A stretch of 64,000 bases of DNA from Isochrysis galbana. Its lineage: Eukaryota > Haptophyta > Isochrysidales > Isochrysidaceae. The notes beneath the pieces are model-generated. The model ran no database searches, was not told where the DNA came from, and saw only the letters and a list, made by a program, of their open reading frames with translations. A program made the translations under genes and the position numbers. The stretch is from contig CM030931.1 of assembly GCA_018136815.1 (NCBI GenBank), forward strand, positions 9,745,072 through 9,809,071. The letters are read 5' to 3'. This document shows, in pieces, positions 43,814 to 55,436 of the stretch; within the stretch, counting starts at the first letter, position 1; every line of letters begins with the position of its first letter.

Positions 43814-44807
43814 CAACGGAAGTATGGTGGCCTCCATCAGTGCCTCCGTTGATTATTTGGACTTGCTCGCACTCGCACGCACCGTTGCTTGTGTGTAATC
43901 CTCGTCGAATTCGAAAGGATGACGACCCGTGTGGTGTGTGGAGTGGCATGGGAGTGGCTGTGTTGGTGAATGTGTGAGGTGCCTGTGGCTGTGTTTGAAC
44001 TTGGGCATTGTGATGGATGGAGGGAGAGGGTGAGCGTGACAGCGACGCGGGAGCGGTCTCAGAAGTCCTATTACATGGTACGACGGAAGGGTCGGGGAGC
44101 ATGACAGCGAGCGGGACGGGATAGAGCACACGAGGGGTGGACACGGAGGGGCTGCTTCCGAGCGAGCGCGCCAGAAACAAAAGACACCAAACCTAAGGGA
44201 GAGAACCGGGAAGGGGACGCGGGAAACTCTAGGAACAAGGGAAAGACTAATGGAAAGAAGGGGGGGGGCGGACGTCGGACGAGCGAAGCGAGGGGCGAGC
44301 GCACGGGACTCCGAGTCTCGTCGGAGCGGGGGGAACCAAAGGAACCGCTGGGGGTGCATGGGAGGGAGGGAAGGAAGGGATCCAGGCTTGGAGCTGCATG
44401 CGAGGGAACCGGGGAGGAAGGGAAGAGAGGGAAGGGAGCGAGGAGCGGGGCGGGAAAGGGGAGGGGGCGCTCTTAGAATAGAGTGCACCGCATAGTGAGG
44501 AGAGTGTTCCCGAGACACGCTCCAAGAATAGAGTGTGTCGCGTGGAATGCTCCCCCTCACCCTTACCCGCAACAACCCGTGTCCTACAGGCTACAGGAAG
44601 TCGGGGCCGTTCCGCACACTCTCTAACGCTCGGCAAAGTTTGGGATCCGCTCACATGCATAACTCATGATGCATCATCGATCGGGAGGTGGTTTTTCACA
44701 TTCTGTACATTTTTATTTGAGAGTGTAGGAGAGCAAACGCCCTCCGCCGCCGCCATGGTCTCGGCTGCTTTATGGCACCGGCGCACCGGCGGGAGCCTTC
44801 CTCGTTG
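43814..44807. other. Intergenic, G-rich, no supported gene
   Basis: 44250-44470 is GGGA/GGAA-rich on the + strand. 44472-44545 holds two copies of AATAGAGTG..CGC. The 240-aa minus-strand frame across this is Pro/Ser/Arg low complexity and is not accepted. Confidence 0.5.
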
Positions 44808-45182
44808 TCACCTGGGGATAAGTTGTTTCAACTTGATACTTCACATGTTGAAACCCACACGTGGTCTTACTCCATTCACTCGATTTGTGGCAGGGTCGAT
44901 ATCTCGTTGAAATCACGATCCACATGTCTCCCCTTTGGGACGCCTTGGTGTTTCGCGCGCACGCGGCCACCCTTACATCCACTTTGACGCGAGCATCGAT
45001 GGGGATATGCTTCCGGGAGGTGATGGCGATTGAACGCTTTCCCATGTGTAAGCTGATGTGATTGAAGGCTTTTCCATGCGGTGGGGGTGATGGCGATTGA
45101 ACGCATCCCCACGTGTAGGCTGATGGTGATTGAACGCTTTTCTATGCTGTGGGTGATGGTGATTGAGCGCTTCTCGCCTGAG
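44808..45182 (+). repeat. Composite repeat: 135-bp block plus ~34-bp unit array
   Basis: 44808-44925 matches 5356-5487 (reverse). 44970-45017 (CTTACATCCACTTTGACGCG, GGGATATGCTTCCGGGAGG) matches 52055-52104. 45018-45182 is the array ending GATTGAGCGCTTCTCGCCT. This is the most complete copy in the window. Confidence 0.85.
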
Positions 45183-45712
45183 GTGCCCCTTGCGGCCAAC
45201 GGCCAACCAATGGACACTAATGACCACAGCAATTGGCTGACGGCCCGCTACATAGCCGCTACACGGTGACAACGACAACTTGGTCTGCCAGCGGCCAGCG
45301 AGCAGGCCCGCAGCGCGCAGCGCACAAAAAAGTTTTCTTTCAATGAGTTTCTTATCCTCAGTTAGAAGCCTCTCACTTCAGCTCCGTTTCTTATCGCTGG
45401 CCGTCCAATTTGCTTCTAGGTTTTCTTAATGTTGGGGTTTCTTAATGGTGCACCCTTACTGTAGGGCTGGGTAGCGGGGTAGGGGGTAGGTGCTCCGTTG
45501 CCGTCGAGGGCACGGTCCCAGAGCACTAGGGTTAGACTCCCACAACAATAAAATGCTGACGACAAGAAAACTTAGCTAGAGAGAGAAGAGAGAAGAGTCG
45601 CACCGTCATCAATGACGGCGCGCCCTGCGTAAGAGAAGAGAAAGAGGGTGGGGTGGGTGGGTGGGTGGGCAAGTGAGAGAGGGGGAGGGAGGGAGGGAGG
45701 GAGGGAAGTAAG
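45183..45712. promoter_or_regulatory. Upstream region of glucosidase II gene
   Basis: 45648-45712 is (GGGT)n then (GGGA)n directly before the ATG, on the coding strand. This is a strong G4-capable pattern in the probable 5' UTR. Nothing recognised in 45183-45640. Confidence 0.5.
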
Positions 45713-48700
45713 ATGGCGCCGGTGTTTGCACAGCTCTGCGCAGCAGCACTCGGCTTCGAGGCGGCTCGTTTCCGCACCTGCGAGCAGTCGACCTTCTGTG
45801 CTGAGCTCTCGCCCACCGCTGCACATGCCGCGCCCCAGCTGGAGCTTGTGGCGGCCTCCATCGTCACGTCGAACACGCGGCTCGCCGCTGCTGTCCAGTA
45901 TGCGCGTGGCTCGTCGGACGTGCGCCTCGAGCTGGCTATTGAGCCGCTAAGGCCGGCAGCTGATGGCGATGCGCCCACTTGGCGCGTCCGTCTCGCGGGC
46001 CCCGCAAACGTTTTTTTTGCCGCCGAGCATCTCGGACTCGAGGCGCATCTCGGTCCTGACAGTGCGTTGCCACTCGAAGCTTCAGAGATGGACGTGGGAG
46101 ACGTGTCTGCGTACCACGTTCTGCGAGCAAAGAGCGGTAGTCATGTGAGTGAGCTCCTCCTTATGCACTCGCCGCTAGAAATGCGTCTCCACTTCGTGCA
46201 TAGTAATGGAGTACGTGAATCGGTGCCCAACGTTGTTTTGAACACGCATCGCTTTGCCGCGAGTGAGGCGACACGGGGAGAACGATGGCGTCAGCGTTGC
46301 GATGGTGGGCCATCCCGATTCGGCGATGCGCCACCTGATTCAAGGGTCGCAGGGTGTACAGCCATCGCAGCTCAAGTCTCCTTTCCGCACGCACTCGAGG
46401 CGTTTGGCCTTCCCGAACGGGTTGACCCCGTTGCCTTGCCTATGAGCATTCGCCTGGCAAGCCATGACGGCAAGGTCGCTCCAAGGGGACCACGGTTGGT
46501 GCGTGAGCGCGAGCCTTATCGACTGTTTAACCTCGACGTCTTCCGTTACGACCACAGTACCCACGTCGGCTTGTACGGATCCCTTCCCTTCCTTTTGGCT
46601 CACGGTGGAGCAATTGATGCGATGAATACACCTTTTGCGGGTGGCTTAAGTGGCGGCGTGTTGTGGATCAATGCGGCCGACACCTATGTCGATCTGTGGC
46701 GTCTGGACCAGAACATGATAAACGAGACAAGCAACGACAGTGAAAGTGGCAGTGGAAGCGATAGTTTCGGCACCCTAGGGGGCGAGAACGGAATGGCTGT
46801 GGGCGCTGTTTTTGACGGTGAAGTCCACAATTCCAGCTCGGCTGGCTACCGCAAAGACACCGAGAGTGGGCAGCATACGTCTGTGCCGGGAGGAGTCGAG
46901 AATAGGGGCGGGAACATCTTTGGAACGGGCAAACCCATTGGGATCGCCTCCCATTGGCTGAGCGAAGGCGGTGGCTTAGATGTGCTCCTCTTCGCCGGGC
47001 CCTCTGACATTGATGTGCTGCGTCAGCTGAGTTGGCTGACCGGCAAGCCAGCCATGCCTCCTCTGTGGTCCCTGGGTTACCACCAGTCTCACTGGAACAT
47101 AAGAAGCCAGGATCAGGTGCGCTGCTTCTTTGTAAGCTCTTTAGAAAGCAGGATCGTCACCACATATCGGAGGGAGCGGTGAGATTTATAGCCCTCATTC
47201 TGAGAGCGAAAAATGTTCATCAACAGCTCTAAATGTGCATTGGGCGAATCTTTTGACGCGGAAGGCGAGGGAGGCTCCTGCATGCCAAGTCGTAAAAAGT
47301 CCTGTTCGGGCACCCTCACAGGTCGAGGCTTTGGATGCAAATGCCGACGCTCTCGGTTTCCCGTTGGACGCCATCTGGCTCGACATTGAGCACACACGTT
47401 CTAAACGCTACTTTACATGGGACGAGGCTTCGTTTGCCGATCCAGGTATGTTGGCGCGCAGGATGGGGCCGAAAGGGCGGCGTTTGGTTGCTATCGCCGA
47501 CCCCCACTTATTAATTGATGCCCAGTACGACATCTACGCCCAAGCAGCCAATGCCTCGTTGCTAGTTAGCGCGCCTGACTCGCCTCGGCTTGCAAGTGCA
47601 AACCGCAAACGTGAAGAGGCAGTCAAGGATTCCCGGGCTTCACACGCATCCAAGAATGCTTTGGCAGGGAATCATCCTCCATTCGAGGGTCAGTGCTGGC
47701 CAGGATCGTCATCATGGGTCGACTTCTTGTCGTCCCGCGCGCAGCAATGGTGGGCAAGCTTGTATTCTGGCGCCGGAGAGGATAGCCATCAGCCTAGATG
47801 GCCCACATGGCTGCATGCTTGGAACGACATGAATGAGCCATCCGTGTTTTCCGGTGCTGAACTAACCCTCCCTCGCGATGCCATCCATTTTGCTCCGATG
47901 CGGCGACGCTCGGCATGGTTTCGTGATCCTCGTTCTGGGGACCAGCGCATCTCTAGCTGGTCTTCCGGGAAAATTCAGGCGGCTTGTCAAATCGCGGCTC
48001 CCCAGGTGGATGGGACCTGCGACGATACCCTTGGAACCGACAGCGCCAGCGCATGTATCTCATCTATGAATGAGGACGAGCGTCAACAGAGTGCGAGCTG
48101 CGTTCAGGAGCAACCAATCGAGCATCGCCTTGTACACAATATGTACGGGGCGCTACAGGCTGCCGCATCATTTGCCGGCCTTAATGCTCGTACGTTTGCA
48201 TTCGCAACATCGGAAGGTCTTCCGGGATCCCCTCCGCAAAGCGCTCATTCCCCAAAGGCTGAGCGGCCCTTCCTGTTGTCGCGCGCCTTCTTCATTGGTT
48301 CCCAACGCCACGGGGCCGTGTGGACCGGGGACAATACGGCAAGTTGGGCGCAGCTCCGCCTAGCCCCGCGTATGGTCCTCGCACTCGGAGTCGCTGGCCT
48401 TCCATTTGCCGGGGCCGACGTGGGTGGATTTTTTGGCATACCGAAACCAGAGCTGCTTCTGCGATGGTACCAAGCTGCCGCTTTCATGCCTTTCTTTCGC
48501 GCCCATGCGCACTTGGACTCTCCCCGGCGTGATCCATGGCTTATTCCGGAACCATGGGTGACGTACGTGCTCGAGGCAATCCGTGAGCGACAGCGCCTGT
48601 TGCCATACCTCTACACACTGATGTGGAAGGCTACGAGCAAGCCCAGTGAGATTGGCTTGCCTATCATGCGACCAGTCTGGTTGGGCCTCGGAGCAGTTAT

Positions 48701-49637
48701 CTCAAAGCCCGCGAGTCAGGCGACCCAACCAGCAGATGCAGAGCGCGAGCGCGCAAAGCTGCCCGAGAACGAGGTGAAAAATTTCTCCCGATCGTTGTTG
48801 CTCGTCGAGAATGCTTGGACCATTGGAAGCGACGTACTCGTACGGCCCGTGATGGAGCGCGGAGCTCGCAAAGTCCGTGTACCGTTTCCCGCACATGGCT
48901 GTGTAGACCTTGATGTCGAGCACAAAGCCATTGTGGCAAGGATTGAAGCACCGTGCGTGTGGTATTCAGTCTTGACCGGAGATTTAATCCACGGCGGTAG
49001 ATGGCGAACATTCAATGTCGACATTTCCTCGATGCCGTCGTGGCAGCGTGGAGGCTCCATCCTGCCTCGGCGGCAGCGAGTCCGCCGGTCTTCTTTGCTG
49101 ACGGTATGGGACCCACTCACGCTGCATGTGGCACCAGATATCAGTGGAAGAGCGCGCGGCATGGTTTACGTCGACGATGGGGTCTCGCCTCATTCCGCCT
49201 TGGAGGGTGGTGCTGCGAGCTCCCACACGTCGCCCAAAGCTTTCCTGGCCATCAATTTTGCCTGTCATGCGGGAAGCCAAATAACGGCCCGTCGATGTCG
49301 CCTGACTTCTACCCCAGAACAAAGGCTGCGCAATGGTCCGGCTGTCCCTTCTTCCGCGTATATCGAGCGTGTCCTTTTCCGTGGCACACACCTATGCTCG
49401 ACAGGCCCTAAACCTGCCAGCACGGTAAGGGACCTATCGGCCCGGCACAAGCACATCGTCGAGACGGTTTTATTGCGCATCGGTCGAGGTGTTCCTGAGC
49501 CCACCATCGGCACTGTGACTGCATCACATGAAGGCTTGCTCTTGGAACAAGTGCGCCTTCCCTTGGAGGACACCTGGGAAATTGATCTGTTATCCGTCTC
49601 GTTAGAAGTGTTAGATTCCGAGCAATGCAACGATTAG
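45713..49637 (+). CDS. GANAB: Glucosidase II alpha-type GH31 alpha-glucosidase
   Basis: ER glucosidase II trims the inner glucoses from N-glycans in the calnexin cycle. Two exons: 45713-47116 and 47322-49637 (205-nt intron, donor GTGCGC, acceptor CCTCACAG, phase 0); 1239 aa. N-terminal FRTCEQSTFC is the glucosidase II signature. Catalytic domain: GYHQSHWN, AIWLDIEHT..KRYFTWD, nucleophile D637 in WNDMNEPSVF, GSQRHGAVWTGDN with acid/base D805, GADVGGFFG and MPFFRAHAH. An insertion of about 60 residues lies between WNDMNEPSVF and HNMYG compared with recalled animal/plant homologues, and there are Ser/Gly-rich inserts near 340-400, hence the length (usual about 950). The signal peptide is weak (MAPVFAQLCAAALGF), so the true start could differ. 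No HDEL-type signal, as expected for the alpha subunit. Confidence 0.95.
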
Positions 49638-49868
49638 CGAGGCAAGGAGCCAACAACAACATATGGACAACTTTCGATTTTTTCGTGCTTTTCATTTTGT
49701 TGCGTGTGGCGTGGTCAAAGATGAAAGAAGATTCGACCATGCTCCGTTTCTAATAGCTAATGGATAGCGGGTCAATGGCAATGGAGAAATAAAAGTCTAA
49801 AGATTCATTAGAGTTAGCAACCATACTAGACAAAAAAATTCATAATATTCTTACTCTCCGCTCACTCA
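49638..49868. other. 3' flank of glucosidase II
   Basis: AT-richer than its surroundings; AATAAA at 49790 could be a polyadenylation signal, 150 bp after the stop. No gene. Confidence 0.4.
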
Positions 49869-51855
49869 AACTAAGTTTATACTTGGTTGACCCATGGGGG
49901 GGCACGAGCCCCCCCCCCCCTCTCCACTCCTCCCCTGCCATGGGGGAGGAACCAACCATCCTCCTGGCACGCCTGATTGCGTGCCAGGAGGCCACTGCCC
50001 TACTGGCCCACTCCCTTCCCCACAGGCTCGCCCCATTCGCCCATCCTGGCCCCTCGTGACCAGCCCATAGCTCCAACCCCCCTGTTGTGGTTAGGGGGAG
50101 AGCCGCCTTTTAGGTTTCCCAAAGAGAGGCTCTCTCTCTTTGTTTTCCCGCCTTCGCGTGTTTTGGTTTCTCCCTTCGGGTCGCATCCTCTCCGTCCAAT
50201 CGGGATCCTCCGATCCCGATCTTCCTCTCTTCCCCCCGTGTGTTAGGATAGGGGTGATCGCTCTTCGCTCTCGATCCCCCTCCCTTGTTTTCTCATGTGT
50301 GCGCCCCCTTTCTTTCCTTGCGCGCGCCCCCGTGTGTTTCCCGCGTTTTCTCTCGTCCCAGAGTTCCGAGAGTCGCGCCCATGGCCGCACTCCCTGGGGC
50401 TCTGGGCGAGCTCTCTCGACCGCCGTCGCCCCAAGCTCGTGTGAGCGGTGCTCCCGCCGGTGCCATGCCTCCCTCCATCCAGTCCCAGCGCTCCCTGTGC
50501 TCAGCCCTCCGTGATCACGGTCGCCCCTGGAGAGCCCCATCCCCATCACCTGTCTCAACAATCATTAGAGCTCCAGTCCACAGTTGTCGCATCCGCGATC
50601 GACCTTTTTGTTTTAGAAGTTGTTTGCGTTTCTATGTTCCCTCCTTGCAGGCTAGCCACGAGTCACCGTCGCAGTGTCCTACATTCGTCCATTCGCCCTT
50701 GTTGCCCTCGCTTCCTTTGTCGCCTCCTTTGTCGCCTGCTTGCCCCTCACCTGGCTTACCTCCTGGCGTGCTCCTCGCGTTTTAGGCTAAAGTCGCGCGT
50801 TCAGGTATCGCCGGTGCAAGGAACCGCCCCCATGTGTGACCCTGATTCCCCCTCAGGTGTTGGCCGTTGGATTATACCGTGGCGCTATTTTACCTCGGTC
50901 TTCATCAAATCACTTAAGGGTTTTCGAAAGATTCCCTCCTTATTCCTGTGCGTAACTGTCGCCCCGTCGGATCGTCCGTCGCCCCGTCGCTCTCTTGTCG
51001 GCATTCTCTTGCTTGTTCGATCTGTCAGCGGGTTCTTGTGCGTTCCGTGATAGGGATACGTTAGTGTGGAGAGTGTTGACGTGAGTGTAGTGTCATCTCG
51101 TCGGTCCATCGGCCCCGGACCGTTTGTCGTCTGTCGTTCTTCGTTCGTCGCTCTCGTTCTCGTTCTCGTTCCCGTTCTCGTCCCTCGTTCTCAACACTAC
51201 CTCAATACCAAACCTCACCAATCCCCAAGCCTCAGCCTATCCAATCCGATCCGCCCAGCTATGTCCGCTCCGTCGTCGCGCTCGCCCTCGCCCAAGCCCG
51301 TCCTCCCGCCTTTCTCTGTTGAGGAGGTGGTCCAGCCCGTCATTGGCCACCCCCCAACTTCCGCCGCGCCTCTCGCCGCTTCTGGATGGTCTCGAATTGA
51401 ATTAGTTTTGGGTCCGCCGCCATCTGGGCTCACCATTGTCCAACAAACACTAGCTGGATGGGACCCACCGCCTGGCCCACTGCACAGCCCTGCCTCCACA
51501 CGCTGCCTGCCCACCCAAGCCCACAGCACCCATACAGCCCTCTCTCTCCAGCCTCACACCTACCAAAGTCGCTGATAGAGACAATGGAACCTAGATATTA
51601 ACCAAACAAACAAAAAGCGACCAGACGGACACACACGACAACAAAGACAATTCCAGAAGGCCTGCCCGGACCCCACACTCTAAACCAGGCCTCAGGTAGC
51701 GCACCGAGGCCGGACCCCGGAAACCGAAGAAAAAGGAAAGAAGGGGGGCAGGGGAAGAGGTGGAGGGAGGGATGAAAAGGGCGGTGTAGATAGCGAAGGG
51801 GAATCCCGTAACTAGTAGGTGTGTAGCCCTGAATCTTCAGAAGTTTTTTTTTAAC
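49869..51855 (+). mobile_element. LINE family L2, internally deleted copy with both ends
   Basis: The 5' end AACTAAGTTTATACTT is followed by two stem-loops (49929-49951 and 49960-49991). 50585-51259 matches 41686-42379. The ORF start at 51261 (MSAPSSRSPSPKPVLPPFSV, 104 aa) soon ends, and 51655-51850 is the L2 3' UTR (AAGGCCTGCCCGGACCCC ... CTGAATCTTCAGAAG plus poly-T). RT, endonuclease and the short module are missing. That 49869-50584 belongs to the same element is inferred from the matching start motif. Confidence 0.7.
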
Positions 51856-51954
51856 CCCAGTCCCAGTCGGAGACCATAAACAGCTACATTGATTGTCATT
51901 GCCGGGCCGCCCGCATAGCGCTTTCGTATGTAACGTTGGTGTGATTGCAGTGGG

Positions 51955-52262
51955 AGAAAAAATGACGTGAGGCGAGAAGCGTCTAACTAATCACCCACCA
52001 ACAAAGGACATGGACAGGCGCTTCAATCGCCATCCCCCCCCCCCCCCCACTCTTACATCCACTTTGACGCGAGCATCGATGGGGATATGCTTCCGGGAGG
52101 TGATGGCGATTGAACGCTTTTCCATGTGTAGGCTGATGGTGATTGAAGGTTTTTCCATGCGGTGGGGGTGATGGCGATTGAACGCGTTTCCACGTGTAGG
52201 CTGATGGTGATTGAACGCTTTTCCATGCTGTGGGTGATGGTGATTGAGCGCTTCTCGCCTCG
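51955..52262. repeat. ~34-bp unit array with an inverted partial copy
   Basis: 52055-52262 is the + strand array (five units, terminus GATTGAGCGCTTCTCGCCT). 51968-52030 is a partial copy in reverse (GAGGCGAGAAGCGTCTAACT ... GCGCTTCAATCGCCATC), separated by a C-run at 52036-52050. Confidence 0.8.
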
Positions 52263-52298
52263 CGATGTGTCCACCGTAGGATTAAAGTATGTTAATAT

Positions 52299-52645
52299 TG
52301 TTGTATAAATGACTATGGAAATTTGATGGCTCCATTTGAGCATTTGAGTGATGTCCCATGATTGACGGAACGACACCTTACTTATACTTACATAAAATTG
52401 GACTTCATTCATCTATGTAATTCGGGTTTAGAAATCCGATTTGAAATCCTTCCTGGAAACAGCACATCAAGCAGTTGTTGCCGGACCCTAGAAACCGAAG
52501 AAAGAACAAGGACAGAAGGGGGGAAGGCGAGGGAGGTGGAGGAAAGGGAGATAAGGGCGATGGCGGTAGTAGGATAGATAGTGCCCGGTCCGTAGTAGTA
52601 GTTGGTGTTAGCCCCGAATCTTCAGATGTGTTTTTATTTAAGTAT
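52299..52645 (+). repeat. 75-bp repeat and L2 3' tail fragment
   Basis: 52299-52378 matches 12148-12219. 52480-52635 matches the L2 3' UTR (CCGGACCCTAGAAACCGAAG ... CCGAATCTTCAGATG plus T-rich tail). The stretch 52646-53208 holds only short ORFs with no recognisable content. Confidence 0.7.
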
Positions 52646-53208
52646 TGTTGCTATTACGGGCGAGGCCACAAGCCGCCATGATGCTACTGGACACGAAGCT
52701 ACAACAAAGCATCAAAAAGCATCGAAATCATAGCACGCTGGCTTACAATTGGATCAAGCTGCCATATGATGGAGATGCCGTCGGACAGCTAGCAGAATCC
52801 GGAATCAAGTCAGAAGTAAGGAGCAATGTGGCGGCGAAATAAGAGTAGGGTGTAGCTACCTGGAAACGGTACCGAGTAGACAAGCTTCGATTGGTCTAGA
52901 GCTGGAAAAGCGGCCACCCGCAAGAGTGCAAGTATATACTAGCACATTGAGTGCTCGGAATCTCGGGACCTCGAAGTCGAGCTCGTCGGGCCCACTGTCC
53001 CGTCGTAAGTGGTTGAAAGGTATTGAAGGCATGCGTGGCCTGACCCTGAGTCACGGGACCCGACGCACCGCAGAGGAGAAAGGCAAGGGATACGGCGGCT
53101 CCTGAGATAGGCATAGCGGAATCAAGGTGTGGGCTCAAGGCACACGGCCTTGCCCAATGGGAATGCGACTGATGAGACTCCGATCGACGAGACCTGCGCG
53201 TCTACTGT

Positions 53209-55424
53209 CTATTCATCAATCTCATTGTGCCTAGCATCTGTTCCCTCAACACTGCCACATGCTGGGTCATTGGGGGACGACGGACTGGAGGGTTTCCTCA
53301 AGGCAACCTGGCGGCGTGCTTGTCTGGCCCGCGCCAAGGCACTTGTCCGAGCCCCCCTTGATACACTAGAAGCGGGCACATTGCCGATGTGGATTGATCT
53401 CTCGAACCTAAGATCGTCCTCCAGCCGATTGCTTACAGGTGGTGTGGCGGCAAGCTCGTCCACCTTGCCTCGGCCGAACTGCGACGGAGCTCTTTCCGAA
53501 GAGGTGTCAGAATGGTGTGCTACATCCGAGGAAGACTTCGGCGGGAATGGCCGTGACTCGCCACCAAGTGTGTGTTCTCTTCTAAGAGACGGTGGAAAAT
53601 TGATACTACCGCGCACAGAATTAGGCAGCGGCCGAGGAGCGAGCGAGCCGGACGCCATCCGCCGCGGCGCCGGCGCCATGATCATGTCGTCGTGGCGCTC
53701 CGGCAGCGATGGAATGTCCAGCACGATACTAGGCAACCCGGCGTCGCCAGCCGTTTCTTCTCGAAAGCTCTGCTCCATGTTTCCTCCTGCTTCTACCTCG
53801 TCACATGACGGCTCAGTAATGCCGCGGCTTTGCTTGCGAGATACACAGCTCAACTCGACGACCCTGGTCGGACTACAAGTGTTGCACCAACCTTCCGAAG
53901 ATCCGGCGCTGCTAGATGCGCCTGGCGGCCGGGGAGTGTGCATCGGTTGAGCATTAGAAGGTGACTCGCAGAGCGTTCCGGGATAGTGGGCAGCCATCAT
54001 CTTCTCCTTCGCCCACTCCTCATCGACTGTCACATCGTGGATGAACTTTGCCTGAACAGCAGATGCGCCAGCGTGGCCAAAAGTGATGGCGGTGACTTTT
54101 GAGTCGTCCTCGAGCTGGTGGAGCTTCTCATCGACATGGCTCATCGAACGGAATTGCTGGGACTTGCTACGGTTGGAGGTTATCAGTACCACCCCCGCCA
54201 ATGCGAGCACGATGCCCATGCCGAACATGGCGGCCTTGCCACCCGTCACGGCACCGAATTCATTGAATACGATAGCGCCGCCAATGATGCTCATCAGAGT
54301 GAAAGTGCAGTAGTAGACGGGCACGGTCTCAGTGTTTCCAAACACCTGGCGGTCGGGACACAACTTGCTCAATCAGTGGGTTGTGGGTTGGGGACGTTGT
54401 GGCGCCCACTCCTTGCCGACCTGTGGCAGCAACGTGAGCGCCGAACGCACCTGCATCGCACGGTTGAGGTAGAAGGCAGACCAGATGGCGGTGATGATGA
54501 TGATGATGAGTTGAACCCAGAAGAGCCAGTGGCCAATCGTCGCTGAGCATGGCGGGTGGAGAATACTATGCTGGCAGTGAGCTGATGCGCAGTCCTCAGG
54601 CACTTGGGTAACCATGGATGCGAAGCCGCGGCACGCGATGACCGTCATGGAGGAGATGATAGAGCAGAGCATCAGCCACACAAGAATGTGCCGCTGTGCG
54701 TACCTGCGAGGCGAACGGGACGGGTCAGACGCCGCACGGAGGCGCCACGCGGTCGAGTTCAATGCAGGCGGAAGAAAGAGTGAGTGGTGGTGTACCCGCA
54801 CCTTGGTTCCATGTGCACCATGAGCACGATGACCAAGAGGATGAGGAAGACGATGTACCAGTAGGACCGCGGGGCAAGGAATATGTCAGTGGTGAGGAGC
54901 GTGTGCGCGTTTAGCTCCATCTCCGACTCAGGCACACCCAGGATGATGAGCACGACCCCGACCACCACGCCCACGAGGCCGACGAGGTCGCGCTTGCGGA
55001 GCGGCTCCTTGAGGTAGCACACTGCTATCAGCTCGTTGACGAGGACTCCAACCGAGCCGACGGGGGCAACGATGGCGGCCGGGGCGAAGCCGTAGGCGAG
55101 CATGTTGCCCAGCTCGCCGAGCGCGTTCATCAAAATTCCCACCCACCAAAGCGGAAGCTTGACAAACGGCTGAACCGGCTTGCCTGTCTTTGGATCTGCG
55201 TTTCGGTTGTGCGCGAGCTTCTGTACATTGAGACTGACAGCGATGATGGCGTCTGCAAGGACACTGAGCAGAATCCCGACCCACATCGTCGACGGCGTCG
55301 CCTGCTCGTCAGCCCCCACGCTACTCGCGTTGGCAGTGAGCGGCGGAGTCGCGTTGCACGCGGCAAGGGTGTGCCAGCTGCGTGAGGCCTGCTGCTCGAG
55401 CCAGCTCATCGTGGGAATGCACAC
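53209..55424 (-). CDS. NIPA: NIPA-type magnesium transporter
   Basis: NIPA proteins are multi-pass Mg2+ transporters of plasma and endosomal membranes. Three exons: 55424-54802, 54703-54451 and 54345-53209 (introns GTGCGG...GCAG and GTGCGT...CCAG; phases 2, 0); 670 aa. Nine or so TM segments are visible: MWVGILLSVLADAIIAVSLNVQ (TM1), WWVGILMNALGELGNMLAYGFAPAAIVAPVGSVGVLVNELIA (the family-typical core), LVGLVGVVVGVVLIILG, IVFLILLVIVLMVHM, ILVWLMLCSIISSMTVIA, WLFWVQLIIIIITAIWSAFYL, YYCTFTLMSIIGGAIVFNEF and AAMFGMGIVLALAGVVLI. The N-terminus is lumenal-looking with Asn/Cys (ACNATPPLTANASS). The C-terminal about 270 residues are cytosolic, Ser/Pro-rich and unusually long. The start could also be M6 (55409). 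Confidence 0.92.
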
Positions 55425-55436
55425 CCCGCGGGGCGC

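Noticed and set aside
43853..44575. 240-aa minus-strand frame
   Set aside because: Pro/Ser/Arg-rich translation of GGGA-rich DNA; no conserved feature.
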